Assembly (NCBI RefSeq): GCF_011043735.1 | Contig: NZ_JAAKGV010000014.1 | Coordinates: 62,001 to 126,000, forward strand | Source: Methylobacterium sp. DB0501 | Lineage (GTDB): Bacteria; Pseudomonadota; Alphaproteobacteria; Rhizobiales; Beijerinckiaceae | Length of the DNA stretch: 64,000 bases | Reading direction: 5' to 3' | In this document: positions 33,608 through 44,602 of the stretch, piece by piece | Layout of the letters: every line of letters begins with the position of its first letter | Numbering within the stretch: the stretch's first letter is position 1 | The notes under the pieces: model-generated | Told to the model about the DNA's origin: nothing | Databases searched by the model: none | What the model saw: only the letters and a program-made list of their open reading frames with translations | Made by a program: the position numbers and the translations under genes

Positions 33608-34999
33608 ATGTTCGATCTCTCGCAGTCCGACCTGGTGCGCGATGCCCGCCACCTGCGCCTCGACACCCTGGTGCGGCTGCGCTGGCTGGCGGTGGCCGGC
33701 CAGGGCGCCGCGGTGGCCGGGGCCCATCTCGGGCTCGGCCTGCCGCTGCCCTTCGGCTGGTGCTTCCTGGTCATCGCCGCCTCGTCCTGGCTCAACCTCA
33801 CGCTTCGCATCCGCTACCCGGCGAGCCACCGGCTGAGCGACGACGCCGCGGCTTTGCTGCTGGCCTTCGACATCATCCAGCTCGCCGCACTGCTCTTCCT
33901 CACCGGGGGCTTGCAGAACCCGTTCGCGCTCCTGTTCCTCGCCCCCGTCCTGATCTCCGCCACCGCCCTCCCCCCCGCCAGGACCCTGGCGCTCGGCCTG
34001 CTCGCCGTCGGCCTCGCGACGCTGCTCGCCCTGGTCTACCGGCCGCTGCCGTGGTTCGCCGGGCAGACGCTCGAATTGCCGTTCCTGTACGTGTCGGGCG
34101 TCTGGACCGCGATCCTGCTCGGAACCGCCTTTACGGGAGTTTACGCCTGGCGCGTCGCCGAGGAGGCACGCCAGCTCGCCCAGGCGCTGGCCGCGACCGA
34201 GCTGGTGCTCGCCCGCGAGCAGCACCTGTCGCAGCTCGACGGGCTGGCGGCGGCGGCGGCCCACGAACTCGGCACGCCGCTGGCCACCATCACGGTGGTG
34301 GCCAAGGAGCTCGACCGCCAGCTCGGCCCCTCCGCGAGCCCCAGCATCGCCGAGGATCTGGCGCTGCTGCGCGACCAGGTCGAGCGCTGCCGCGGCATCC
34401 TCGCCAAGCTCACCTCGCTCGATGCCGACCAGGGCGGCTTCATCGAGACCATCTCCTTGAGCCACCTCGTCGAGGAGCTTGTGGCGCCCCAGCGCGCCCT
34501 CGGCATCGTGCTCGACGTGAAGACCAAGGGCGACGGGCCGGAGCCGGCCTGCCGGCGCAATCCCGGGGTGATGTTCGGCTTGGGCAACATCGTCGACAAC
34601 GCGGTCGATTTCGCCGAGAGCTGCGTGTCGATCGAGGCGCGCTGGACCGCCGACAGGGTCTCGCTGGAGATCCGCGACGACGGCCCGGGCTTCGCGCCCG
34701 AGGTGCTGCTGCGGGTCGGCGAGCCCTATGTCAGCACCCGCAGCGCCGGCAAGCCGGGGCAGGAGTCGGCCGGCCCCGACGGAGGCTCGGGCCTCGGCCT
34801 CGGCCTGTTCATCGCCAAGACGCTGATCGAGCGGTCCGGCGCGCAGCTGAACCTCGCCAACGCGGTCGATCCCTCGACCGGCGCGGTGGTGCGGGTCGTC
34901 TGGCCGCGTCACGTTTTCGAGAGGGAGGCGAAAGGCCACCGAAACCCGGGCATCGGAGGCGCCGCACCCCTGACGCAGACCCGCGACGTTCCTATATAA
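33608..34999 (+). CDS. regB: Redox-sensing histidine kinase RegB/ActS
   Basis: A 463-residue membrane kinase. Six hydrophobic segments occupy residues about 25-180, with the quinone-responsive GGLQNPF motif at 100-106. The H-box is AAAAHELGTPLATI (His219) and the redox-box ERCRGILAKL holds Cys261, matching RegB's redox-active cysteine about 40 residues after the histidine. The ATPase domain has NIVDNAVDFA, DDGPGF and GLGLGLFIAKTLIE. RegB/ActS phosphorylates RegA/ActR under reducing conditions to control respiration, carbon or nitrogen fixation genes and, in rhizobia, acid tolerance. Its response regulator lies 42 bases downstream. Confidence 0.95.
   Translation: MFDLSQSDLVRDARHLRLDTLVRLRWLAVAGQGAAVAGAHLGLGLPLPFGWCFLVIAASSWLNLTLRIRYPASHRLSDDAAALLLAFDIIQLAALLFLTGGLQNPFALLFLAPVLISATALPPARTLALGLLAVGLATLLALVYRPLPWFAGQTLELPFLYVSGVWTAILLGTAFTGVYAWRVAEEARQLAQALAATELVLAREQHLSQLDGLAAAAAHELGTPLATITVVAKELDRQLGPSASPSIAEDLALLRDQVERCRGILAKLTSLDADQGGFIETISLSHLVEELVAPQRALGIVLDVKTKGDGPEPACRRNPGVMFGLGNIVDNAVDFAESCVSIEARWTADRVSLEIRDDGPGFAPEVLLRVGEPYVSTRSAGKPGQESAGPDGGSGLGLGLFIAKTLIERSGAQLNLANAVDPSTGAVVRVVWPRHVFEREAKGHRNPGIGGAAPLTQTRDVPI
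34970..34998 (+). promoter_or_regulatory. Candidate internal promoter for regA
   Basis: CTGACG at 34970-34975 and TATATA at 34993-34998 are 17 bases apart. They lie in the last codons of regB, and the -10 box overlaps its stop codon. This would let the response regulator be made independently of the kinase. Confidence 0.5.
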
Positions 35000-35041
35000 C
35001 GCTCTGAACTTGCTGATTGAAAGCTGGAGGAGCGTCGTTTG

Positions 35042-35641
35042 ATGACGCAGTATGGAACACTCAGCCCGGAGGCCTCGGCCGGCACCATCCCGGAAGGCGA
35101 CGCCCTCCTCAACCACGCCGACCGCAGCCTGCTGATCGTGGATGACGACAAGCCGTTCTCGACCCGCCTCGCCCGGGCCATGGAGGCACGCGGCTACAAG
35201 GTGCACGTCGCCGAGAGCGTGGCCGAGGGCGTGTCGGCGGTCGACGCGCAGCCGCCCGCCTTCGCGGTGATCGACATGCGGCTCGGCGACGGCAACGGCC
35301 TCGACGTGATCGCCCGCCTCAAGGAGCGCCGGCCCGAGGCCCGCGGCGTGATCCTCACCGGCTACGGCAACATCGCCACCGCGGTGACCGCCGTGAAGCT
35401 CGGTGCCTTCGACTACCTCGCCAAGCCCGCCGATGCCGACGAGATCCACGGCACCCTGATGGCCGAGCCCGGCGAGCGGGCCGATCCGCCCGAGAACCCG
35501 ATGTCGGCCGACCGGGTGCGCTGGGAGCACATCCAGCGCGTCTACGAGCTGTGCGGCCGCAACGTCTCGGAGACGGCGCGCCGTCTCAACATGCACCGGC
35601 GCACGTTGCAGCGGATCCTGGCCAAGCGCGCGCCGCGCTGA
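35042..35641 (+). CDS. regA: Response regulator RegA/ActR (Fis-type DNA-binding)
   Basis: A 199-residue regulator: receiver domain at about 28-145 (LLIVDDDKPF, VIDMRLGDGNGLDVI with Asp78, LTGYGN, LAKPA with Lys128) and a C-terminal Fis-type helix-turn-helix (GRNVSETARRLNMHRRTLQRILAKR). It is the partner of RegB immediately upstream, and the receiver-linker-HTH layout is the highly conserved RegA/ActR/PrrA form. GGAGGAG lies about 11 bases before the ATG. A strong terminator follows. Confidence 0.96.
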   Translation: MTQYGTLSPEASAGTIPEGDALLNHADRSLLIVDDDKPFSTRLARAMEARGYKVHVAESVAEGVSAVDAQPPAFAVIDMRLGDGNGLDVIARLKERRPEARGVILTGYGNIATAVTAVKLGAFDYLAKPADADEIHGTLMAEPGERADPPENPMSADRVRWEHIQRVYELCGRNVSETARRLNMHRRTLQRILAKRAPR

Positions 35642-35662
35642 GGGCCATGGAAGTCGGTTCGC

Positions 35663-35696
35663 GAAGGGCTCGGCGCCGGGAGGCGTCGGGCCCTTC
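35663..35696 (+). terminator. Terminator after regA
   Basis: GAAGGGCTCGGCGCC pairs over 15 positions with GGCGTCGGGCCCTTC (two GU pairs) around a GGGA loop, 22 bases after the regA stop. Confidence 0.75.
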
Positions 35697-35791
35697 GTGT
35701 CTTGGCTGCTTCGTGTCTCGGCTAAACCGTCGCCACGAGAATTCCCTCAGGGGAAATACGCCGAGAGACGAGAACAGAGTTCCGGCAGGAC

Positions 35792-37390
35792 CTAGATTCC
35801 CGCCGCCGCCCCATCCGACCGCGGATCATGCGTCGCCTCGACCCGCCCGTTGCCGGGGTGGCGCACCAGCAGGCCGGCATGTCCCAGCGAATCGATGTAC
35901 GACCCGCCCAGTTCCTCGACCTCGTGGCCCATCCGGGTGAGCGCGGCGATGCAGGAGGACTCGAACCGGTCCTCGACCTTCACGCTCATCGATTCGGCGC
36001 CCCAGGTCCGGCCGAACAGGAAACGCGGCGCGTCCACCGCCTCCGCGACACCCATCCCGTAGGTCGCGTAGCGGGTGAAGACCTGGGCCTGGAATTGCGG
36101 CTGCCCGTCGCCGCCCATGCTGCCGTAGGAGAGCACCCGCCCGTCGGCGAGGACGGCGAGGGCCGGGTTGAGGGTGTGGAACGGCCGCCGCCCCGGCTCC
36201 AGCGGATTGACCGCCTTCGGATCGAGGGAGAAGGCGACGCCGCGATTCTGCCAGGTGAGGCCGGTGCGAGGCAGCACGACGCCCGAGCCGAACTCCCAAT
36301 AGACCGACTGGATGTACGAGACGGCGACCCCGTTCCCGTCGATCGCCCCCATCCACACCGTGTCGCCGTCGCCGACCGGGCGGACGGGATAGGGAGAGGC
36401 CCGGTCCATCCGGATCATCGCGGCCTCGGCTTCCAGGCGCTCCGGCGTCAGGAAGCGCGCGGGCTCGTGGCGCAGGCGGTCGAAGTCCGTCACCACCGCG
36501 TCGCGGATCCGGAAGGCCCGCTTCGTCGCCTCGATCAGGCCGTGATAATGGGCCGCCGTCTCGGGCCGGATGGCGCCCAGCCGCTCGTAGAGGCCGAGGA
36601 TCAGGAGGGCGGCGAGGCCCTGGCTCGGCGGCGGGCAATTGTAGAGTGTGGCGCCTGAGACTTTCAGCGAGAGCGGCGCCCGCGACACCGCCCGGTAGCG
36701 CTCGATGTCGGCGCGGGTGACCGGGCTGCCGGCCCGTTCGAGGTCGGCGGCGATCTCGCGGCCGATATCGCCGCGGTAGAAATCCTCCAGGCCGGCGTGG
36801 CCGAGCTGCTCCAGGGTGGCGGCCAGAGCCGGCAGCGCCCGCTTGGTCCCGGCCGTCGGCGGCTGGCCGTCGACAAGATATGTCTCGCGAAAGCCCGGCT
36901 GGTCGTGGAGCGTGTCGAGTTCCTTCGGCACGTAGCGGGCCTCCGAGGCCGAGACCGCGACGCCCTCGCGGGCGTGCCGGACCGCGTCGGTGAGCAGCAG
37001 GCGGAGGGGCAGGCGCCCGCCGAGGTCGCGGGCGATGCCGTGGGCGAGCGCCCAGCCGCCAACGGCGCCGGCCACCGTGAGCGCCGCGTCGGGCCCGCGC
37101 TCGGGGATCGTGTCGTAGCCCTTGTCGCGGTAGCGCCGGATGGTGGCGAGGCTGCCGGCCGGCCCGCAGGCCTCGATCGCCCGCACGACGCCGCTCGGCC
37201 CGCGGATCAGCCAGAAGCCGTCGCCGCCGAGGCCGTTCATGTGGGGATAGACCACCGCGATGGTCGCCGCCATGGCGAGCATCGCCTCGACGGCGTTGCC
37301 GCCCTCGTCGAGGATCGCCCGGCCGGCCTCGGCCGCGAGATGGTGGGGGGCCGCGCAGGCGGCGCGGGAGAAGACGGGGGTCTCGGGCAT
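35792..37390 (-). CDS. Gamma-glutamyltransferase family protein
   Basis: A 532-residue Ntn-hydrolase. The large-subunit part begins AAEAGRAILDEGGNAVEAMLAMAATIAVVYPHMNGLGGDGFW. Self-cleavage should occur before Thr344 in GDGDTVWMGAIDGNGVAVSYIQS, and the small subunit contains PFHTLNPALAVLADGRVLSYGSMGGDGQPQ. Classical GGT has TTH(F/M)S after the processing site; the DTVWMGA form here belongs to a broader subgroup annotated as acylase or oxamate amidohydrolase-like. There is no signal peptide, so it is probably cytoplasmic and not a glutathione-salvage periplasmic GGT. Substrate unknown. Confidence 0.88.
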   Translation of the reverse strand: MPETPVFSRAACAAPHHLAAEAGRAILDEGGNAVEAMLAMAATIAVVYPHMNGLGGDGFWLIRGPSGVVRAIEACGPAGSLATIRRYRDKGYDTIPERGPDAALTVAGAVGGWALAHGIARDLGGRLPLRLLLTDAVRHAREGVAVSASEARYVPKELDTLHDQPGFRETYLVDGQPPTAGTKRALPALAATLEQLGHAGLEDFYRGDIGREIAADLERAGSPVTRADIERYRAVSRAPLSLKVSGATLYNCPPPSQGLAALLILGLYERLGAIRPETAAHYHGLIEATKRAFRIRDAVVTDFDRLRHEPARFLTPERLEAEAAMIRMDRASPYPVRPVGDGDTVWMGAIDGNGVAVSYIQSVYWEFGSGVVLPRTGLTWQNRGVAFSLDPKAVNPLEPGRRPFHTLNPALAVLADGRVLSYGSMGGDGQPQFQAQVFTRYATYGMGVAEAVDAPRFLFGRTWGAESMSVKVEDRFESSCIAALTRMGHEVEELGGSYIDSLGHAGLLVRHPGNGRVEATHDPRSDGAAAGI

Positions 37391-37419
37391 CTCGGCGCTG
37401 TCGGTGTCTCTGAGCTTAC

Positions 37420-37431
37420 CGTAACGTTACG
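37420..37431. promoter_or_regulatory. Perfect 12-bp palindrome, candidate operator
   Basis: CGTAACGTTACG is self-complementary and lies 30 bases upstream of the gamma-glutamyltransferase-family start codon, within the divergent region. A TetR- or MarR-type repressor site would fit, but no such regulator is encoded next to it. Confidence 0.45.
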
Positions 37432-37555
37432 ATACGGCGATGTGGGGGGTGCGCGGTTGCGCCGGCCCCGCGGTTCAGGCTAGTCCCCGCAGCCATGAAA
37501 CGATAGGCGCCGCCTGGCGCCCGTCGCCCGCCACACAGGACAAGGGTCAGGCCGC

Positions 37556-37789
37556 GTGCCCGCATCAGGATCCCTCAAGCCCCGCAGCCTCGTCACCATC
37601 CTCAGCATCATGGTGCTGGTCGGCGTCGAGGTGTTCGCGGTGGCGATCGCGGCGGGCTGGGCGCTCGCCGGAATCTTCGAGCTCGGCGACACCGTCGGCC
37701 ACGTGCTGATGGTGCTGTTCAGCCTGATGGCCCTCTATATCATGGTCCAGCTCTGGCGCCGGGCCACCAGCATCGAGCCGATCCGCTAA
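37556..37789 (+). CDS. Small inner-membrane protein of unknown function
   Basis: A 77-residue product with two strong membrane segments (VTILSIMVLVGVEVFAVAIAAGWALAG and VGHVLMVLFSLMALYIMVQLW in shortened citation: about residues 12-38 and 47-67) and short charged ends. No family is recognised. The GTG start has AAGGG about 10 bases upstream. It lies 10 bases before opgD, so the two are almost certainly co-transcribed; a role in glucan export or in anchoring is possible but unsupported. Confidence 0.7.
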   Translation: MPASGSLKPRSLVTILSIMVLVGVEVFAVAIAAGWALAGIFELGDTVGHVLMVLFSLMALYIMVQLWRRATSIEPIR

Positions 37790-37799
37790 GGGCGCACCG

Positions 37800-39359
37800 A
37801 TGATCGACCGCCGCACGCTGCTCGCCGGCGCCGCGCTCCTGCTCGGCTCCGGCTCTTCAGGTTGGAGCGCCGAGCTGCCCCTCGGAAAGCCGGAAGCCTT
37901 CAGCTTCGACAGCCTCAAGGCGAGGGCCAGGGAGATGGCCGCCCGGCCCTACGCGGCCCCGGCGATCCCCGACCGCGACGTGTTGCAGGCGATCGATTAC
38001 GATGCCCACGGCAAGCTGAAGTTCAAGCCCGACCACGCGCTCTGGGCCGAGGGCCCGAGCGCCTTCCCGGTCACGTTCTTCCATCTCGGGCGCTACTTCC
38101 AGAAGCCGGTGCGGATGCATGTGGTCGAGGGGGGCCAGGCGCGGGAGATCATCTACGATCCGGCCGCCTTCGAGATGCCGGCGGATTCGCCGGCCCGGCG
38201 TCTGCCGCCGAATCCGGGCTTTGCCGGTTTCCGCTTCCAAGAGCGCCGCGGCGGCCCCCTCGACTGGCGCCGCAACGACTGGGTCGCTTTCCTCGGCGCC
38301 TCGTATTTCCGGGCGATCGGCGAACTCTACCAGTACGGCCTCTCGGCCCGGGGGCTGGCCCTCGACACGGTGATGCCGGACCGGCCGGAGGAGTTCCCGG
38401 ACTTCACCCATGTCTGGTTCGAGACCCCGGCGGCGGAGTCCGACACCGTCACGGTGCTGACCCTGCTCGACGGCCCCTCGGCCGCCGGCGCCTACCGCTT
38501 CACGATGCGCCGCACCAAGTCGGTGGTGATGGACATCGAGGCGAGCCTGCACCTGCGCAAGGATGTCGGCCGCTTCGGCCTAGCACCGCTCACCTCGATG
38601 TACTGGTTCTCCGAGACCGCCAAGCCCACCGCCGTGGACTGGCGCCCGGAGGTGCACGATTCCGACGGCCTCGCCCTCTGGACCGGCACCGGCGAGCGGA
38701 TCTGGCGCCCGTTGCGCAACCCGCCCCGCACCATGGTCTCGGCCTTCTCGGACGAACGCCCGCGCGGCTTCGGCCTGATGCAGCGCGACCGCCTGTTCGA
38801 CCACTACCAGGACGGCGTCTATTACGACCGTCGGCCCTCGCTCTGGGTCGAGCCGCTCGGTGACTGGGGCAAGGGCAGCGTCCAGCTGGTCGAGAATGCC
38901 ACCGACGACGAGATCCACGACAACGTGGTGGCGATGTGGGTGCCGGCGGAACCGGCTCGCGCCGGCTCCTCGCACGACCTCGCTTACCGCCTGCACTGGG
39001 TCGCGGGCGAACCCTACCCGAGCAACCTCGCCCGCGTCGTCGCGACCCGCGAGGGCAATGGCGGCCAGGCCGGCACCGACCGGCCGAAGGGCGTGCGCAA
39101 GTTCGTGGTGGAGTTCCTCGGCGAGCCCCTGGGCCGCCTGCCCGCCGGGGTGAAGCCCGAACCGGTGCTCACCGCCTCCCGCGGCACCTTCTCGCTCGCT
39201 CGCACCGAGGCGGTACCGGACGACGTGCCGGGCCATTGGCGGGCCGAGTTCGACCTGGCGGTGACGGGGGCGGAGCCGGTGGAGCTGCGGCTGTTCCTGC
39301 GCCGGGGGGACGAAACGCTGAGCGAGACCTGGACGTACCAGTACATCCCGGCGGCGTAG
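37800..39359 (+). CDS. opgD: Periplasmic glucan biosynthesis protein OpgD/MdoD
   Basis: A 519-residue protein of the MdoG/OpgG-OpgD family, which shapes the osmoregulated periplasmic glucan backbone. The N-terminus DRRTLLAGAALLLG looks like a Tat signal, as in OpgD rather than OpgG. Family stretches include FSFDSLKARAREMA, YDAHGKLKFKP, FHLGRYFQKPVRMH, FLGASYFRAIGELYQYGLSARGLALDT, SMYWFSE and RGFGLMQRDRLFDHYQD. The glycosyltransferase partner OpgH is not in the window. AAGGG lies 8 bases before the ATG. It ends before a palindromic repeat and a strong terminator. Confidence 0.94.
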   Translation: MIDRRTLLAGAALLLGSGSSGWSAELPLGKPEAFSFDSLKARAREMAARPYAAPAIPDRDVLQAIDYDAHGKLKFKPDHALWAEGPSAFPVTFFHLGRYFQKPVRMHVVEGGQAREIIYDPAAFEMPADSPARRLPPNPGFAGFRFQERRGGPLDWRRNDWVAFLGASYFRAIGELYQYGLSARGLALDTVMPDRPEEFPDFTHVWFETPAAESDTVTVLTLLDGPSAAGAYRFTMRRTKSVVMDIEASLHLRKDVGRFGLAPLTSMYWFSETAKPTAVDWRPEVHDSDGLALWTGTGERIWRPLRNPPRTMVSAFSDERPRGFGLMQRDRLFDHYQDGVYYDRRPSLWVEPLGDWGKGSVQLVENATDDEIHDNVVAMWVPAEPARAGSSHDLAYRLHWVAGEPYPSNLARVVATREGNGGQAGTDRPKGVRKFVVEFLGEPLGRLPAGVKPEPVLTASRGTFSLARTEAVPDDVPGHWRAEFDLAVTGAEPVELRLFLRRGDETLSETWTYQYIPAA

Positions 39360-39390
39360 CTCACTCTCTACGGGGTCCATCACCCTCCAT

Positions 39391-39426
39391 GTCATTCCGG
39401 GGCCGCGCAGCGGAGCCCGGAATGAC
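39391..39426. repeat. Short GTCATTCCGGGG palindromic repeat
   Basis: GTCATTCCGGGGCCGC and GCGGAGCCCGGAATGAC form an almost perfect palindrome between the convergent opgD and glgP genes, followed by GCGGGTGAGG. This is the cleanest copy of the family also seen at 4725, 12511 and 58265. Confidence 0.75.
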
Positions 39427-39484
39427 GCGGGTGAGGTGTGGACGTGCATGGTCTCTGTCCTGGACGGAGGTTCCTCGACAAAGA

Positions 39485-39514
39485 AAGCCCTGCGGCTCAC
39501 GCCGCGGGGCTTTC
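39485..39514. terminator. Bidirectional terminator between opgD and glgP
   Basis: AAAGCCC.GCGGC pairs with GCCGC.GGGCTTT around a TCAC loop. The arms end in AAA/TTT, so it can act in both directions; CTGTCTTTC follows on the plus strand. It lies between convergent genes, where shared terminators are expected. Confidence 0.85.
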
Positions 39515-39541
39515 TGTCTTTCGTCACACGGTCCGGCCGCG

Positions 39542-42073
<2,532 letters not shown>

Positions 42074-42720
42074 CTTGGAACCCCCTTCCCTGCCGCAGGT
42101 CTCGTTTTGCTGCAGCGCGATCTCGCGTCGCGTGCTGTGCAGCAAACCTTTGGCCACGGCAGCATCGTGTGGCTGTGAAACGGCGATGTCGAGACGCCGC
42201 GACAGGCTTGGGCACGCGAATGACCGCGTGTTGCTGTCCCGACACGTCTCACGGAAACGAGACTTGATTTTGGCGAAACGGCCTGAAGCGAGTGTGAACG
42301 CTTTCGAGGTCGCCCGCAGGTCGGACCTTAGGGTTAGTGGTACCCTAGGGGAAGGGCCGACCGTCAGAGCAGGGTTGCACCTTCGGTCTAACCTGCGGGC
42401 GGACCTGTGAGTGCCGTCGCACCGTCCTTCGGGCGGAACCCCGCCGGTCCGATGCTCCCGGCCCGGGCGCTCGCGCGCCTCCTCCCTGCCGGTCCGTCGT
42501 CTCGCGATGTCGCGGCCGCCGGTGATGCAGGCGGGCCACAATCGCGGCTTCGCGCGAGCGGAGGCACGAAACCGATCGCGGCGGGCCGGCTTCCCGGAGG
42601 GCGCCGCCGTCGCGCGCCCTACTATAGGGGCAGGCGCCCGCCCGCTCAACCCCATCACACAATTCCATTGCGCCCAATGGGCGCCGACGGCAAGCGCAGC
42701 ATGACCGAGGAGCGCGCAGC
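42074..42720. other. Long divergent region between glgP and the GH13 gene
   Basis: This 647-bp stretch has no protein gene I can support, although an open frame (42407-42724) crosses its right half. It contains the nested inverted repeats at 42311-42401 described separately. At its right end, ATGACCGAGGAGCGCGCAGCATGA (cited in parts: ATG ACC GAG GAG, then CGC GCA GCA TGA, 42701-42724) is a seven-codon open frame whose stop overlaps the GH13 start codon. Confidence 0.5.
42311..42401. repeat. Nested inverted repeats upstream of glgP/GH13
   Basis: The outer arms CGCCCGCAGGT (42311-42321) and ACCTGCGGGCG (42391-42401) are perfect 11-bp complements. Inside, CCTTAGGGT (42326-42334) faces ACCCTAGGG (42342-42350) with one mismatch, and GGTCGG (42319-42324) can pair with CCGACC (42357-42362). 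The alternatives are mutually exclusive in part, which is a feature of switching leaders, but operator clusters or a relic mobile element could look the same. Confidence 0.6.
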
Positions 42721-44376
42721 ATGACCGACGACGTGAAGCCCGCAGGCCCACAGGCGGCGCCGGCCCGGCTGCTGGCCGGCGAATTGTGGTGGAAGGCGGG
42801 GGTCGTCTACCAGGTCTATCCGCGCTCGTTCCAGGACACGAACGGCGACGGCGTCGGCGACATCAAGGGCGTGACGGCCCGCCTCGACTACCTGGCCTGG
42901 CTCGGGGTCGACGCCCTGTGGCTGTCGCCGGTCTGCCGCTCGCCGATGGCCGATTACGGCTACGACGTCTCGGATTACTGCGACATCGACCCGCTCTTCG
43001 GCACGCTCGCCGATTTCGACGCCCTGGTCGCGGAGGCGCATCGCCGGCGCCTGCGGGTGATCATGGATTTCGTGCCGAACCACACCTCGGAGGAGCATCC
43101 GTGGTTCCGCGAGGCGAGGGCCTCGCGCGACAACCCGAAGCGCGACTGGTACATCTGGCGCGATCCGGCCGCCGACGGCGGGCCGCCCAACAACTGGATC
43201 AGCAATTTCGGCGGCCCGGCCTGGACCCTCGATCCGGCGACCGGGCAATACTACTACCACGCCTTCCTGCGCGAGCAGCCCGACCTCAACTGGCGCAACC
43301 CGCAGGTCCGCGCCGCGATGATGGACGTGCTGCGCTTCTGGCTCGACCGCGGCGTCGACGGCTTCCGGGTCGACGTGATCTGGCACCTGATGAAGGACGG
43401 GCTCCTGCGCGACAATCCGGTCAACCCGGATTACCGGCCGGGCGAGCCCGAGATCAACAGCCTGCTCCAGATCCACTCCGCCGACCAGCCCGAGGTGATG
43501 CAGGTCATCGCCGAGATGCGGGCGGTGCTCGACGCATACGACGCCCGCGTCCTGATCGGCGAGATCTACCTGCCGCTGGAGCGGCTGGTCGCCTATTACG
43601 GCACCGACCTGTCGGGCGCGCACCTGCCGTTCAACTTCCAGCTGATCCAGACGCCGTGGCACGCCAAGGCCGTGGCAGACCTGGTGGCTGAGTACGAGGC
43701 GGCCCTGCCCGCGGGCGGCTGGCCGAACTGGGTGCTGGGCAACCACGACCAGCCGCGCATCGCCGCGCGGGTCGGCGACGCGCAGGGCCGCGTGGCCGCC
43801 GTGCTGCTCCTCACCCTGCGGGGCACGCCGACGCTCTATTACGGCGACGAGATCGGGCTCGGCCGGGTGCCGATCCCGCCCGAGCGGGTGCGCGACCCCT
43901 GGGAGCACAACGAGCCCGGCCGCGGCCGCGACCCGGAGCGCACGCCGATGCAATGGGTGCCCGGCCCCCATGCCGGCTTCTCCACCGTCGAGCCCTGGCT
44001 GCCCCTCGATCCGCAGGCCCAGACCGGCAACGTCGAGACCTTGCGCGACAACCCGACTTCGATCCTGACCCTGCACCGGCGCCTGATCGCGCTCCGGCGC
44101 GAGCATCCGGCGCTCAGCATCGGCGCCTACCGGGCGGTGTCGGTGTCGGGTGACGTCCTGGTCTACGAGCGGTGGCACGGCGACGAGGTCGTGCGCGTCG
44201 CGCTCAATTTCGGGCACGAGGCTTGCACCACCGAGGTGCCGCCCGAATCGGGCTGGGAGGTGCTGCTCTCGAGCGCCGGCGGCCGGCGCGGCGAGGGTCC
44301 ACAGGACGGGTATTTCGCACTCGCGGGAGACGAGGCGCTGGTGCTCGTCCGGCGCGCTCCGGGGGCCGAGGGCTGA
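42721..44376 (+). CDS. GH13 alpha-glucosidase / alpha-amylase family enzyme
   Basis: A 551-residue cytoplasmic glycoside hydrolase family 13 enzyme. The four conserved regions are DFVPNHTS, GFRVDVIWHL (nucleophile Asp218), IGEIYLP (acid/base Glu281) and LGNHDQPR (Asp343). The domain order (TIM barrel beginning VVYQVYPRSFQDTNGDGVGDIKG, then a C-terminal beta domain) fits oligo-1,6-glucosidase or alpha-glucosidase types; trehalose synthase is less likely at this length. Linked to glgP and glgA, it probably trims maltodextrins or glycogen branches. GAGGAG lies 8 bases before the ATG. Confidence 0.93.
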   Translation: MTDDVKPAGPQAAPARLLAGELWWKAGVVYQVYPRSFQDTNGDGVGDIKGVTARLDYLAWLGVDALWLSPVCRSPMADYGYDVSDYCDIDPLFGTLADFDALVAEAHRRRLRVIMDFVPNHTSEEHPWFREARASRDNPKRDWYIWRDPAADGGPPNNWISNFGGPAWTLDPATGQYYYHAFLREQPDLNWRNPQVRAAMMDVLRFWLDRGVDGFRVDVIWHLMKDGLLRDNPVNPDYRPGEPEINSLLQIHSADQPEVMQVIAEMRAVLDAYDARVLIGEIYLPLERLVAYYGTDLSGAHLPFNFQLIQTPWHAKAVADLVAEYEAALPAGGWPNWVLGNHDQPRIAARVGDAQGRVAAVLLLTLRGTPTLYYGDEIGLGRVPIPPERVRDPWEHNEPGRGRDPERTPMQWVPGPHAGFSTVEPWLPLDPQAQTGNVETLRDNPTSILTLHRRLIALRREHPALSIGAYRAVSVSGDVLVYERWHGDEVVRVALNFGHEACTTEVPPESGWEVLLSSAGGRRGEGPQDGYFALAGDEALVLVRRAPGAEG

Positions 44377-44602
44377 TCCGGACTTTACCCGCCTAAGCTC
44401 CGCGTACGATGCGGTACAGCTTTGCGGCGCGGCAAGAATCGAGATTTTCTCTTCCGATCTACGTAAATTTTTCTTGCCGCCCCGGATCGCCATGATATTG
44501 TGCAGTGCACTGGAACCTCGGCGGGATCAGCGCGTTGTCGTGGCAGTACGCCGCGGCATCGTCCGCTCGCAATCCGTCCGGCTCGCGGCGTGGGGGCTCT
44601 TC

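Noticed and set aside
35792..37390. A periplasmic glutathione-degrading gamma-glutamyltransferase
   Set aside because: There is no signal peptide and the processing-site motif is DTVWMGA rather than TTH(F/M)S, so only the family-level name is kept.
42407..42724. A 105-residue open frame before the GH13 gene
   Set aside because: It has no ribosome binding site, no domain, and biased composition typical of chance frames; only its last seven codons are kept as a possible mini-ORF.
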